Shown here piece by piece: positions 34,903 through 43,154 of a DNA stretch of 64,000 nt (the first letter of the stretch is position 1; every line of letters starts with the position of its first letter). Location of the stretch: positions 1 to 64,000 of the forward strand of contig NZ_VSRL01000009.1 of NCBI RefSeq assembly GCF_012184385.1, given 5' to 3'. A program made the translations under genes and the position numbers. The DNA comes from Lentzea indica (GTDB lineage: Bacteria > Actinomycetota > Actinomycetes > Mycobacteriales > Pseudonocardiaceae). The notes under the pieces are model-generated. The model was given only the letters and a program-made list of their open reading frames with translations, was not told the origin of the DNA and did no database searches.

Positions 34903-36669
34903 ATGGTGCGTCACGTGCGCTACCAGTACCTCGACGCCCGGCTGCGGCACGCGTTCGACGAGGCCGGGCTCGATCGCGGGCAACGGGCGTTGCTGCAGGG
35001 CGTGCTGCGCGCTCTCGACCCCGACGCGCACCTCGGCGAACACGTGGCGGGCCTCAACAGTGCGTTCCTCGCCGTCACCCGCGCGCAGGCCGCGCTCGAG
35101 AGTCACGCCACCGAGGACCAGCCGCGGTGGAACCTGTTGCGGCGCATCATCGCCACGTCGCTCGCGTGCATGGACGCCGCCAGGCCCGCGTACGCCCGCG
35201 GTGGGGCCAAGGAGCTCGCCGCGGCGCGCAAGGTTCTCCTCGACGTCGACGCGGCCGTCGCGGCGGACGGCCAGAAGCTCGATCCGCAGGTCACGGCGGC
35301 GGCTGCCGCGAAGCTCGACCCGGCAGCGCTCAAGGCAGCGGTGCAGGGGTGGATCACTCCACTGTGGAACGGTGTCGAACTTCCCTTGCGCGCCAGGATG
35401 ATCGCCGAAGTCGCGGTCGTCGTGGCGGTGCACGGCCGCGACGGCAGGCAGCTTCGCGCGGACCTGCTGAGGTGGCTCAAGAAGCCGGGAGGCCTCAAAG
35501 AGGTGCTCTGGCCGGACGAGCGCAAGCACGTCGTGGCGCTCGTGGTGAGAGGCGCGCGGGTCCTGCGACACCTGGACGAGCTGCTGCCGCAGGCGAGGCA
35601 GGAGCCGTTGCACCGCAACCGGTTGCCGAAAGACGACTTCCTGAAGGAGGCCGTGAACGGCTCGTCGGTGCTGGTGCGGCTGCCGGTCGACGCGGCCGAC
35701 ACGCACACGGCGGCGCTGCGGGGCCGGCGGATCCTCAACGAGGTGCTCGACCAGTACGCGGCGGGGGAGCGGCTCACCGAGCTGAACATCGCGCCGGTCT
35801 GGCAGGTCAGTGGCCCTGGCGGACGGGTCACGCGCGGCACAGAGCACCAGCGCACGGTCGGCAACGCCTACCCGCTCACCGCGTACTGGGCCGCCGAGCT
35901 GCGGAGTGCGATGCGGGTGGCGAACCTGGCCCGCCAGGTCGACGCGCCGATGGCCAGCGCAGGGCTCGCGTGGAGCGCGCTGGAGGCGACGGGGCTCGAC
36001 CCGAGCAAGATCGCGTGGCTGGCCAAGGCGTGCGCGCTGCAGATGTTGCGGCAGCACCTGATCAGCCTGCACGTGGTGGTCACCAACCACGACGACCAGC
36101 TGCGGCTCCCGCTCGCCGCGCAGGTGCCGACAATCGGAGTGAAGCACCACCTGAGGTCGGTTGACGCCTGGCTGGAGGTGCTGATCAGGCACAATCGCCC
36201 GAACGAGCAGCTCACAGCCGCCCAGGAAGCCGTCACGGCGCTGGCCGAGAACGAGGGTGGCCTGGTGCAGGACCTGGTGGAGCTCTGGCGGAGCAGGCTC
36301 GCGGACTCGAAGGACCTCGCCGGCTGGCTGCGCGAACAGGAGAACACCGCCGCCGCGGTGCTGGAATGGCTCTACGTCACCAGGAATCTGGCGTTTCACG
36401 CGGGACGGTTCGCGTCACCCGCCGACACTCTCACGGCACATGCGGGGCAGGCCGTCGCCGATCTGACGCTGGAGTTCCTCGGAAACTGGCGGACCGTCGA
36501 AAGACAGCGGAGCCGGCAGGAGACCTCCACGGTGGAGATCTACCGCCGGCTCGCGCAACGACAAGACCAGCTGGTGGCCCGGCTCAAGCGAGCGGGGTCC
36601 GTTCGCAGGCTCAGCGTCGAGGACATCTCCGGCCCCGACGAGAAGTGGTGGTCCAGGGGCAACAGCTAG
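34903..36669 (+). CDS. Large helical protein with C-terminal HEPN-like RNxxxH motif
   Basis: 588 residues from ATG 34903 (ATG 34894 in frame; no ribosome site, so probably leaderless). No known domain recognised over most of the length; it is strongly alpha-helical and charged. Near the C-terminus TRNLAFHAGRF places Arg494-Asn-Leu-Ala-Phe-His499, the Rx4-6H pattern of HEPN RNases, in a helix context (VLEWLYVTRNLAFHAG) like ApeA/MAE-28990 HEPN domains. HEPN proteins often act in phage defence or RNA cleavage. It lies beside two tRNA genes and overlaps the convergent binding-protein gene by 4 bp. The HEPN link is inference from one motif. Confidence 0.65.
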   Translation: MVRHVRYQYLDARLRHAFDEAGLDRGQRALLQGVLRALDPDAHLGEHVAGLNSAFLAVTRAQAALESHATEDQPRWNLLRRIIATSLACMDAARPAYARGGAKELAAARKVLLDVDAAVAADGQKLDPQVTAAAAAKLDPAALKAAVQGWITPLWNGVELPLRARMIAEVAVVVAVHGRDGRQLRADLLRWLKKPGGLKEVLWPDERKHVVALVVRGARVLRHLDELLPQARQEPLHRNRLPKDDFLKEAVNGSSVLVRLPVDAADTHTAALRGRRILNEVLDQYAAGERLTELNIAPVWQVSGPGGRVTRGTEHQRTVGNAYPLTAYWAAELRSAMRVANLARQVDAPMASAGLAWSALEATGLDPSKIAWLAKACALQMLRQHLISLHVVVTNHDDQLRLPLAAQVPTIGVKHHLRSVDAWLEVLIRHNRPNEQLTAAQEAVTALAENEGGLVQDLVELWRSRLADSKDLAGWLREQENTAAAVLEWLYVTRNLAFHAGRFASPADTLTAHAGQAVADLTLEFLGNWRTVERQRSRQETSTVEIYRRLAQRQDQLVARLKRAGSVRRLSVEDISGPDEKWWSRGNS

Positions 36670-37634
36670 GGCTTGGCCTTCGTGAGCCAGTCGTCGACCC
36701 GGTCGGGGTTCGCCTCGATCCACCGCCGCGCCGCCTCGTCCGGCGACATCTTGTACTTGGCGATGAACGACGCGACCGCGTCCTGCTCGTCGTTGCTCCA
36801 CTGGAAGTTCTGGATCAGCCGGGCGGCGGGACCGCCCTTGTCCATGAACTTCTTGGAAGCGATCTTGTCGAGCTCGTAACGCGGGTAGTCGCAGGCGACC
36901 TTGGCCGCGTCCGCGTCACAGCCGGCCTTGTACTCGGGCAGGTCGATCTTGACCAGCTCGATGTCGAGGTGCAGCCACTGCGGCTCGAAGAAGTAGCCGA
37001 TCAGCGGCGTCTTCTTCTCCTCGGCCTGGCGGAACGCCTTGATCGACGCCAGCTCGCTGCCCGCGTAGACGACCTTGTAGTTGAGACCCAGGTTCTTCAC
37101 CAGCGCCTCGTCGTTGGTCACGTACGAGGGGTCGCCGTCGAGCACCTGGCCCTTGCCCTCGGACTGCGGGGTGACGAACAGGTTCGCGTACTTGTTGAGG
37201 TTCTGCCAGTTCGTGATGTCCGGGTAGGTCTTCTTCATCCACGGCGGCACGTACCAGCCGATCACGCCCTTGTTGCCGGACGGGCCGACCCGTACGGCGG
37301 TGCGCCTCTCGTCGATGTACTTCTGCTTCAGGTCCTCGTGACCCCAGTTCTCCAGGATCACGTCGATCTCGCCGGAGTCGAGTCCCTGCCAGGCGGTCTG
37401 CTCGTCGACTTCCTTCTTGGTCACCTTGCAGCCGAGCCGCTTCTCGGCGAGGTACGCGATCACGGCCGCGTTCGCCTCGTAGCCGACCCACGGGTTGACC
37501 GCGATGGTGATGGAGTCGCAGGGCTCTGTCGGTGCTGCCGAACTGGAGCGCGGTGAAGACGACGTCGATCCACCGCCACATCCGGCAATTGTCAACACGA
37601 GCGTGATTGCCAGAGCGATTCTGGGGGCTTGCAC
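36666..37634 (-). CDS. proX: Glycine betaine/choline-type ABC substrate-binding lipoprotein (copy 1)
   Basis: 322 residues. The signal peptide ends in lipobox TIAGC (Cys19), followed by a Ser-rich linker and the OpuAC fold: [72 protein letters not shown]. It binds a quaternary amine osmolyte outside the membrane. Divergent from the ATPase gene across 210 bp and clearly paralogous to the binding protein at 40819-41781. Its stop overlaps the upstream plus-strand gene by 4 bp. Confidence 0.9.
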   Translation of the reverse strand: MQAPRIALAITLVLTIAGCGGGSTSSSPRSSSAAPTEPCDSITIAVNPWVGYEANAAVIAYLAEKRLGCKVTKKEVDEQTAWQGLDSGEIDVILENWGHEDLKQKYIDERRTAVRVGPSGNKGVIGWYVPPWMKKTYPDITNWQNLNKYANLFVTPQSEGKGQVLDGDPSYVTNDEALVKNLGLNYKVVYAGSELASIKAFRQAEEKKTPLIGYFFEPQWLHLDIELVKIDLPEYKAGCDADAAKVACDYPRYELDKIASKKFMDKGGPAARLIQNFQWSNDEQDAVASFIAKYKMSPDEAARRWIEANPDRVDDWLTKAKP

Positions 37635-37844
37635 GAACAGCTCCTCGTCGAGGGGAACAGCGGTACAGGAGACCGCTCAGTTCAGCTTTTCCCGATCGAT
37701 CACACTGCGTCAAGTCATGGGATGATTGGTTGTCCACAAAGGACGGAATTTGTAGCAGCCCTTGACCGCATCCGTGCGAAGGTTAATGCTGGCGCGCATC
37801 GAGGAACGGTGTGCGTAGTCCGCAACAGGTCGGAGTGGTTTGGC

Positions 37845-38867
37845 GTGGATCCCGTGATTTCGGTCAGGGACCTGTGGAAGGTGTTCGGCCCGAACGCGTC
37901 TCAAGTGGTGGCATCGGACGAGCTGAAATCGTTGTCACGGCAGGAGCTGATGGACCGCACAGGTGCCGTCGCCGCCGTGCGCGGAGTGGACTTCGACGTC
38001 GCTCCTGGTGAGATGTTCGTGGTCATGGGCCTGTCCGGGTCTGGAAAGTCCACACTGGTCCGTTGCCTCACGCGGCTGGTGGAGCCGACCGCGGGCACGA
38101 TCATGTTCGAAGGCGAGAACATTCTCGAGGCGGACGCCAAACGTCTGCGTGACCTGCGCAGAAACAAGTTCTCCATGGTGTTCCAGCACTTCGGTCTGCT
38201 CCCGCACCGGACCGTGGCCGACAACGTCGGTTACGGGCTGGAAATCCGCGGGGTACCGCGGGCGAAACGTGGAGAGCGGTCACAGGAAGTGATCGACCTC
38301 GTGGGTCTCACCGGTAATGAGAAGTCCTATCCGGACCAACTCTCCGGCGGTATGCAGCAGCGCGTCGGTCTCGCGCGCGCCCTCGCCGGTGATCCAGATG
38401 TATTGTTTTTCGATGAACCTTTCTCCGCGTTGGACCCGTTGATCCGGCGCGACATGCAGTCAGAGGTCATCAGGCTGCACCGCGAGGTCGGCAAGACGAT
38501 GGTCTTCATCACCCACGACCTGAGCGAGGCGCTCAAGCTGGGCGACCGCATCCTGATCATGCGTGACGGCCAGGTCGTGCAGGTCGGCACCGGCGACGAG
38601 CTGGTCGGCGCGCCCGCGGACGACTACGTGCGCGACTTCGTGAAGGACGTGCCGCGCTCCAACGTGCTGACGCTCAAGTGGATCATGCGCCCGCCGCGTC
38701 CCGACGACGAGCTGGACGGACCCGAGCTCGGGCCGGAAACCGTTGTGCGTGAAGCCGTGCGCAGCGTGCTCAGCGCTGACAAGCCGGTGAAGGTCGTGCA
38801 GGACGGCGAACTGCTCGGCGTGGTGGCGGACGAGGAGATCCTCGGGGTCGTCGCCGGGGAGGCGTGA
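37845..38867 (+). CDS. proV: Glycine betaine/proline ABC transporter ATP-binding protein
   Basis: 340 residues from GTG 37845 (GTG 37854 possible). Walker [10 protein letters not shown] (residues 62-70), Q-loop [14 protein letters not shown], signature [16 protein letters not shown], Walker [15 protein letters not shown] and switch His in FITHD. After the ATPase core, residues about 255-340 form the short ProV/OpuA C-terminal CBS-like regulatory part ([22 protein letters not shown]). It drives osmolyte import, and its stop overlaps the permease start by one base (TGATG). Confidence 0.93.
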   Translation: MDPVISVRDLWKVFGPNASQVVASDELKSLSRQELMDRTGAVAAVRGVDFDVAPGEMFVVMGLSGSGKSTLVRCLTRLVEPTAGTIMFEGENILEADAKRLRDLRRNKFSMVFQHFGLLPHRTVADNVGYGLEIRGVPRAKRGERSQEVIDLVGLTGNEKSYPDQLSGGMQQRVGLARALAGDPDVLFFDEPFSALDPLIRRDMQSEVIRLHREVGKTMVFITHDLSEALKLGDRILIMRDGQVVQVGTGDELVGAPADDYVRDFVKDVPRSNVLTLKWIMRPPRPDDELDGPELGPETVVREAVRSVLSADKPVKVVQDGELLGVVADEEILGVVAGEA

Positions 38868-40807
38868 TGGTCGCCGTTCCCGCGCCGCGGCAGGTCCCAC
38901 TGTTTTTCGATCGATACAAGCGGCTTGTGATCGTCGGCGGGATCGTGCTCGCGTGGCTGGTGCTGTGGCTGGTGTTCCGCAACTTCGGGACGCTGCCGCT
39001 GGACGCCTCCGAGCTGACCCCGCTGCACCGGTGGGTCAACAGCGTCAACGACGCGATCGGCGCGTCCAGGAACTCCAACCCGGTGTTCCTGTACTTCTTC
39101 AACGAGATCCGGCTCGTCATCGACGAGTTCGTGACCTTCATCCAGGCGTTGATCGCGCAGCCGTCGTTCGGCAGGCCGGTGCCGATGATCGGCTGGCTCG
39201 GCGTGGTCGGGATCGCGGGCTTCGTCAGCCTCGCGGTCGCCGGCTGGCGGGTCGCGCTGCTCGCCATCGCGGGCTTCGTGTTCCTCGGACTGCAGGGCCT
39301 GTGGCAGGAGAGCATGGACACGCTCTCGCTGACGCTCGCCGCGGTCGTCATCTCGTTGCTCATCGGCATTCCGCTGGGAATCTGGGCCGGCCTGTCCGAT
39401 CGGGCCAACCGGGTACTGACGCCGGTGCTCGACTTCATGCAGACCATGCCGACGTTCGTCTACCTGGCACCGTTGACGTTGTTCTTCCTGATCGGCCCTG
39501 CCTCGGCGACGATCGCCACGCTGATCTACGCCGCGCCGCCGGCGATCCGCATCACCGCGCACGCCATCCGCTCAGTGCCGCGCACCACGGTCGAAGCGAG
39601 CGAATCTCTTGGCGCGACCCGGCAACAGACGCTCGTGAAGGTGCTGCTGCCGTCGTCGCGCAAGACCATCGTGCTCGGCATCAACCAGACGATCATGGCC
39701 GCGCTGTCCATGGTCACGATCGCCGCGCTGATCGACGCGCCGGGTCTCGGCAAGACCGTGGTGAAGGCGTTGCAGACGCTCGACGTCGGCACGGCGTTCA
39801 ACGCGGGCCTGGCGATCGTGGTGCTGGCGATCGTGCTGGACCGCGTGACGACCGCCGCGACCGAACGCCGCTCGCTCCCGCGCTGGGCGCTGTTCAGCGG
39901 CCTCGGCGTCACGGGCGTCTCCGTGTACTTCTCGTACACCTACCTGTGGGCGGCGGAGTTCCCGACGGACGTGGAGATCGGCAGCTCCATCCGGCAGGGC
40001 GCGACGGCCGTGACGGAGTGGGTGCAGGACTCGCTGCCGGTGATCACGGGCGGCTTCAAGGACTTCGTCACGTTCGCGCTGATCAACCCGTTGCAGGCGC
40101 TGCTGGCGGAGTCGCCGTGGTTCCTGGTGGCCCTGGTGATCGTGGCGCTGTCGTTCATGATCGGTGGCCTGAAGTCCGCTGTGGTCTCCGCGGTGTGCCT
40201 CGGTCTGTTGGTCGCGACCGGCCTGTGGCAGGACTCGATGATCACGCTGGCGTCCACTCTGGTCGCCACGATCATGGTGATGGTCCTCGGCGTCGTGGTC
40301 GGCGTGTGGATGGGCCGCAGCAGGCGCGCGGACCGGGCCATCCGGCCGATTCTCGACGCCGCACAGGTGATGCCCGCGTTCGTGTACTTGGTGCCGTTCC
40401 TCGCTTTGTTCGCCGCGTCCCGCTTCACCGCGATCATCGCGGCCGTGGTGTTCGCAGCCCCGGTCGCCATCAAGATCATCGCGGACGGTGTGCGCGCGGT
40501 GTCGCCCGCGACCGTCGAAGCTTCCACGGCACTCGGTTCCAGCTCGTGGCAGACGATCGTGAAGGTGCAGCTGCCGATGGCGCGCGGGGCGTTGACCCTC
40601 GCCGCCAACCAGGGGCTGATCTACGTGCTCTCGATGGTCGTCGTCGGCGGTCTCGTCGGCGCCGGCGCGCTCGGCTACGACGTCGTCGCCGGATTCTCGC
40701 AAGGCCAGTTGTACGGCAAGGGGCTCGCGGCCGGTGTCGCGATCGTCGTGCTGGGCGTGATGCTCGACCGCCTCACCCAGGCGGCCGCCAAGCGGTGGAC
40801 CAACTAG
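38867..40807 (+). CDS. proW: Duplicated (fused) ProW-type ABC permease
   Basis: 646 residues from ATG 38867, coupled to the ATPase stop as TGATG; GTG 38864 is alternative. Two complete BPD_transp_1 permease domains lie in one chain: the first holds EASESLGATRQQTLVKVLLPSSRKTI and the second EASTALGSSSWQTIVKVQLPMARGAL (the EAA loops that dock on the ATPase). Each has about six helices around it. One fused polypeptide can thus replace a homodimeric permease. Part of the betaine-type importer with genes on either side. Confidence 0.92.
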   Translation: MVAVPAPRQVPLFFDRYKRLVIVGGIVLAWLVLWLVFRNFGTLPLDASELTPLHRWVNSVNDAIGASRNSNPVFLYFFNEIRLVIDEFVTFIQALIAQPSFGRPVPMIGWLGVVGIAGFVSLAVAGWRVALLAIAGFVFLGLQGLWQESMDTLSLTLAAVVISLLIGIPLGIWAGLSDRANRVLTPVLDFMQTMPTFVYLAPLTLFFLIGPASATIATLIYAAPPAIRITAHAIRSVPRTTVEASESLGATRQQTLVKVLLPSSRKTIVLGINQTIMAALSMVTIAALIDAPGLGKTVVKALQTLDVGTAFNAGLAIVVLAIVLDRVTTAATERRSLPRWALFSGLGVTGVSVYFSYTYLWAAEFPTDVEIGSSIRQGATAVTEWVQDSLPVITGGFKDFVTFALINPLQALLAESPWFLVALVIVALSFMIGGLKSAVVSAVCLGLLVATGLWQDSMITLASTLVATIMVMVLGVVVGVWMGRSRRADRAIRPILDAAQVMPAFVYLVPFLALFAASRFTAIIAAVVFAAPVAIKIIADGVRAVSPATVEASTALGSSSWQTIVKVQLPMARGALTLAANQGLIYVLSMVVVGGLVGAGALGYDVVAGFSQGQLYGKGLAAGVAIVVLGVMLDRLTQAAAKRWTN

Positions 40808-40818
40808 GAGGTTCGGAA

Positions 40819-41781
40819 GTGGCTAGGCACAACGTGCTGGGAACTGTGAGCGCAGGGCTCGTGGCGCTCGTGGTACTGGCCGGTTGCGGTGGCGCCAAGG
40901 TCGGTGACACCTCGTCGGGTGCGGCCGGTGACTGCGGCACGTTCAACCTCGCGATCAACCCGTGGGTCGGTTACGAGGCAAACGCGGCAGTGCTCGCGTA
41001 CGTGGCCGAGAAGGAGCTCAAGTGCAAGGTGACCAAGAAGGAGCTCAAGGAAGAGGTCGCCTGGCAGGGCTTCGGCACCGGTGAGGTCGACGCCGTCGTC
41101 GAGAACTGGGGCCATGACGACCTGCGCAAGAAGTACATCGACGAGCAGAAGACCGCCGTCAGCGCGGGCTCGACGGGTGTGAAGGGCCAGATCGGCTGGT
41201 ACGTGCCGCCGTGGCTCGCCAAGGAGCACCCCGACATCCTCGACTGGAACAACCTCAACAAGTACGCCGACCAGTTCAAGACGTCCGAGTCCGGCGACAA
41301 GGGCCAGCTGCTCGACGGCGACCCGTCGTTCGTGACCAACGACGAGGCTCTGGTGAAGAACCTGAACCTCAACTACAAGGTCGTCTACGGCGGCAGCGAG
41401 ACCGCTCTGATCCAGGCGTTCCGCCAGGCGGAGAAGGACAAGAAGTGGGTCATCGGCTACTTCTACTCGCCGCAGTGGCTGCTCAACGAGATCAAGCTCG
41501 CGAAGGTGAAGCTGCCCGAGTACAAGGCGGGCTGTGACGCCGACGCCGAGAAGGTCGCCTGCGACTACCCGGACTACGACCTCGACAAGATCGTGTCCAA
41601 GAAGTTCGCCGACGCCAACGGCCCGGCGTTCCAGTTGGTCAAGAACTTCAAGTGGACCAACGAGGACCAGAACACGGTCGCGAAGTACATCGCCGAGGAC
41701 AAGATGAAGCCGGAGGACGCCGCCAAGAAGTGGGCGGAGGCCAACGCCGACAAGGTGAAGGCCTGGCTGGCCAAGGCGTAG
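40819..41781 (+). CDS. proX: Glycine betaine/choline-type ABC substrate-binding lipoprotein (copy 2)
   Basis: 320 residues from GTG 40819, with AGGAGG seven bases upstream. Lipobox VLAGC (Cys23). The mature part repeats the copy 1 landmarks ([107 protein letters not shown]). It is 11 bp after the permease gene and so is the operon's own binding protein. Several dispersed differences from copy 1 suggest an old duplication with possible change of ligand. Confidence 0.92.
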   Translation: MARHNVLGTVSAGLVALVVLAGCGGAKVGDTSSGAAGDCGTFNLAINPWVGYEANAAVLAYVAEKELKCKVTKKELKEEVAWQGFGTGEVDAVVENWGHDDLRKKYIDEQKTAVSAGSTGVKGQIGWYVPPWLAKEHPDILDWNNLNKYADQFKTSESGDKGQLLDGDPSFVTNDEALVKNLNLNYKVVYGGSETALIQAFRQAEKDKKWVIGYFYSPQWLLNEIKLAKVKLPEYKAGCDADAEKVACDYPDYDLDKIVSKKFADANGPAFQLVKNFKWTNEDQNTVAKYIAEDKMKPEDAAKKWAEANADKVKAWLAKA

Positions 41782-42021
41782 TCAGCGCAAGGTCGTGGGG
41801 TGGTTCCCGGACGAGAGGAACCACCCCACGACCACCCCCGGCATCCAGGCAGCCTGTTGTCCGTTGGGGACCTCAGGCTCGTGCCGGTGTGTCATCCGGT
41901 GCCACCACGAGCGGGGCTTCCCGCCGTTGCGGTAGTACTCCTGGACGCGGCGGGCGTCCTCCCACAGGGCGGCCTGCCGGTAGTCCATCTCCGCCTTGAT
42001 CGCCTCGGGCGTCCACTCCAT
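41782..42021 (-). CDS. Small hypothetical protein
   Basis: 79 residues from ATG 42021, chosen because GAGGA lies nine bases upstream; GTG 42030 would sit on that site. A charged helical N-terminus (MEWTPEAIKAEMDYRQAALWEDARRVQEYYRNGG) is followed by WWHRMTHRHEP and a hydrophobic WMPGVVVGWFL end. The stop abuts the convergent binding-protein stop. Not recognised. Confidence 0.6.
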   Translation of the reverse strand: MEWTPEAIKAEMDYRQAALWEDARRVQEYYRNGGKPRSWWHRMTHRHEPEVPNGQQAAWMPGVVVGWFLSSGNHPTTLR

Positions 42022-42207
42022 CTGACTCACTCCTCAGTTCGTCTTGCTGATGAGGATGAGAGTGCTGCTGAGGGGTGGGCCCTTACATCAGACGATCACG
42101 TAAGGCTGCGCCGTGAGACCCCTTACTCCGGTGCTGAGGCGCAGGTCCTAGAGGCTCCCGCGGCCGCGTAAGGGGCCTGCGCCGAACGTCGCACCGCAGG
42201 TTCGCTC

Positions 42208-42244
42208 GTGAACGGGCGGGGTGCCGGGCACCCCGCCCGTTCAC
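42208..42244. terminator. Strong hairpin ending the N-glycan operon
   Basis: An 18-nt arm GTGAACGGGCGGGGTGCC is followed, after one base, by its exact reverse complement, effectively a 16-bp stem with a 5-nt loop. It lies 8 bp past the stop of the minus-strand GH18 gene. Confidence 0.85.
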
Positions 42245-42251
42245 GGTGGAA

Positions 42252-43151
42252 CTAGCGCTGCATCGCCGTCACGTCCGCGCTCCACCGCCACGGCGCCGCG
42301 GTGCCGCCGGGCAGCGAGTTGAAGTACTCCCACCCCGCCACGCCACCGAAGTTGGCGTACTTGGTCTTCAACGACCGCACGGTGTTGCCCAGCGTCGTCA
42401 TGTTCACGTAGCCCGACCCGCCGTTGGCCGGGTTGGTGAGCGTGCCGAGCACGACCTTGTTCGCCGGGATCACCCGCCGGTTGATGATCTGGTCGTAGTT
42501 GGTGGTGCTGCCGGCGTTGCCCCAGCCGTTGTAGAACTGGCCGTTGAACCACGCGATCTTCGAACCGTGGCTGCGGTACAGGTCCTCGTAGTTGAAGCCG
42601 GACAGGTTGCCGCCGCCCTGCAAGGCGCTGGCGACCGGCGAGAGCGTGACGATGAAGCCCGCGCCGAAGTCCGCCTTCAGCTGGTCGATCACCCGCCGGA
42701 TGCCCGCGATCGACATGCGCTCCTCGACGTCGAGATCCACGCCGTTGAGCTTGTACGTGCGGATCACGTCTCGCAGCAACGGGTAGTACTCCGTGAACCT
42801 GGTGTCGAGCCGCTGGAACGAGCCCGGCGCCGCGCCGCCCACCATGCCGATCACGTTGACGCCGCGTGCCTGCATCGCGGCGAGGTCCTTCCACATCTGC
42901 GTGTACCGCGAGTGCGACGGCGGGTGGTCGTTGAGGTGGACGATCTTGTTGTCGTTGAGGTGGATCGCGGCGACGAGGACGTCCGTCACGCCGGTGTTGC
43001 GGTCGATCAGAGGCTTCGGCGAGACGTACGTTCCGGTCGCACCGTTGCTGTACTGGGTTTGGTAGTAGACGACGGTCCGCTTCTGGGTTGCGGCCTGCGC
43101 CGGTGGTGCGGCGAGCACCACCAGCAGCAAGGCCAGGAACAGCTTCTTCAT
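42252..43151 (-). CDS. Secreted GH18 endo-beta-N-acetylglucosaminidase, Endo T-like
   Basis: 299 residues with a Sec signal peptide (MKKLFLALLLVVLAAPPAQA, cut after about residue 20). The GH18 catalytic motif is GVDLDVE, with Asp139, Asp141 and acid/base Glu143. Blocks VHLNDHPPSHSRYTQMW, GVNVIGMVGGAAPGSF, FIVTLSPVASALQGGGNLSGFNY and GGVAGWEYFNSLPGGTAAPWRW match, from memory, the Trichoderma reesei enzyme Endo T, which cleaves the chitobiose core of high-mannose N-glycans. A chitinase role is less likely given this similarity and the mannosidase neighbours. Last gene of the operon, 3 bp after the GH38 stop. Confidence 0.85.
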   Translation of the reverse strand: MKKLFLALLLVVLAAPPAQAATQKRTVVYYQTQYSNGATGTYVSPKPLIDRNTGVTDVLVAAIHLNDNKIVHLNDHPPSHSRYTQMWKDLAAMQARGVNVIGMVGGAAPGSFQRLDTRFTEYYPLLRDVIRTYKLNGVDLDVEERMSIAGIRRVIDQLKADFGAGFIVTLSPVASALQGGGNLSGFNYEDLYRSHGSKIAWFNGQFYNGWGNAGSTTNYDQIINRRVIPANKVVLGTLTNPANGGSGYVNMTTLGNTVRSLKTKYANFGGVAGWEYFNSLPGGTAAPWRWSADVTAMQR

Positions 43152-43154
43152 GCG

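Noticed and set aside
33973-36399. 808-codon minus-strand frame covering tRNA-Pro and the HEPN-like gene
   Set aside because: It runs through a tRNA and opposite two better-supported genes.
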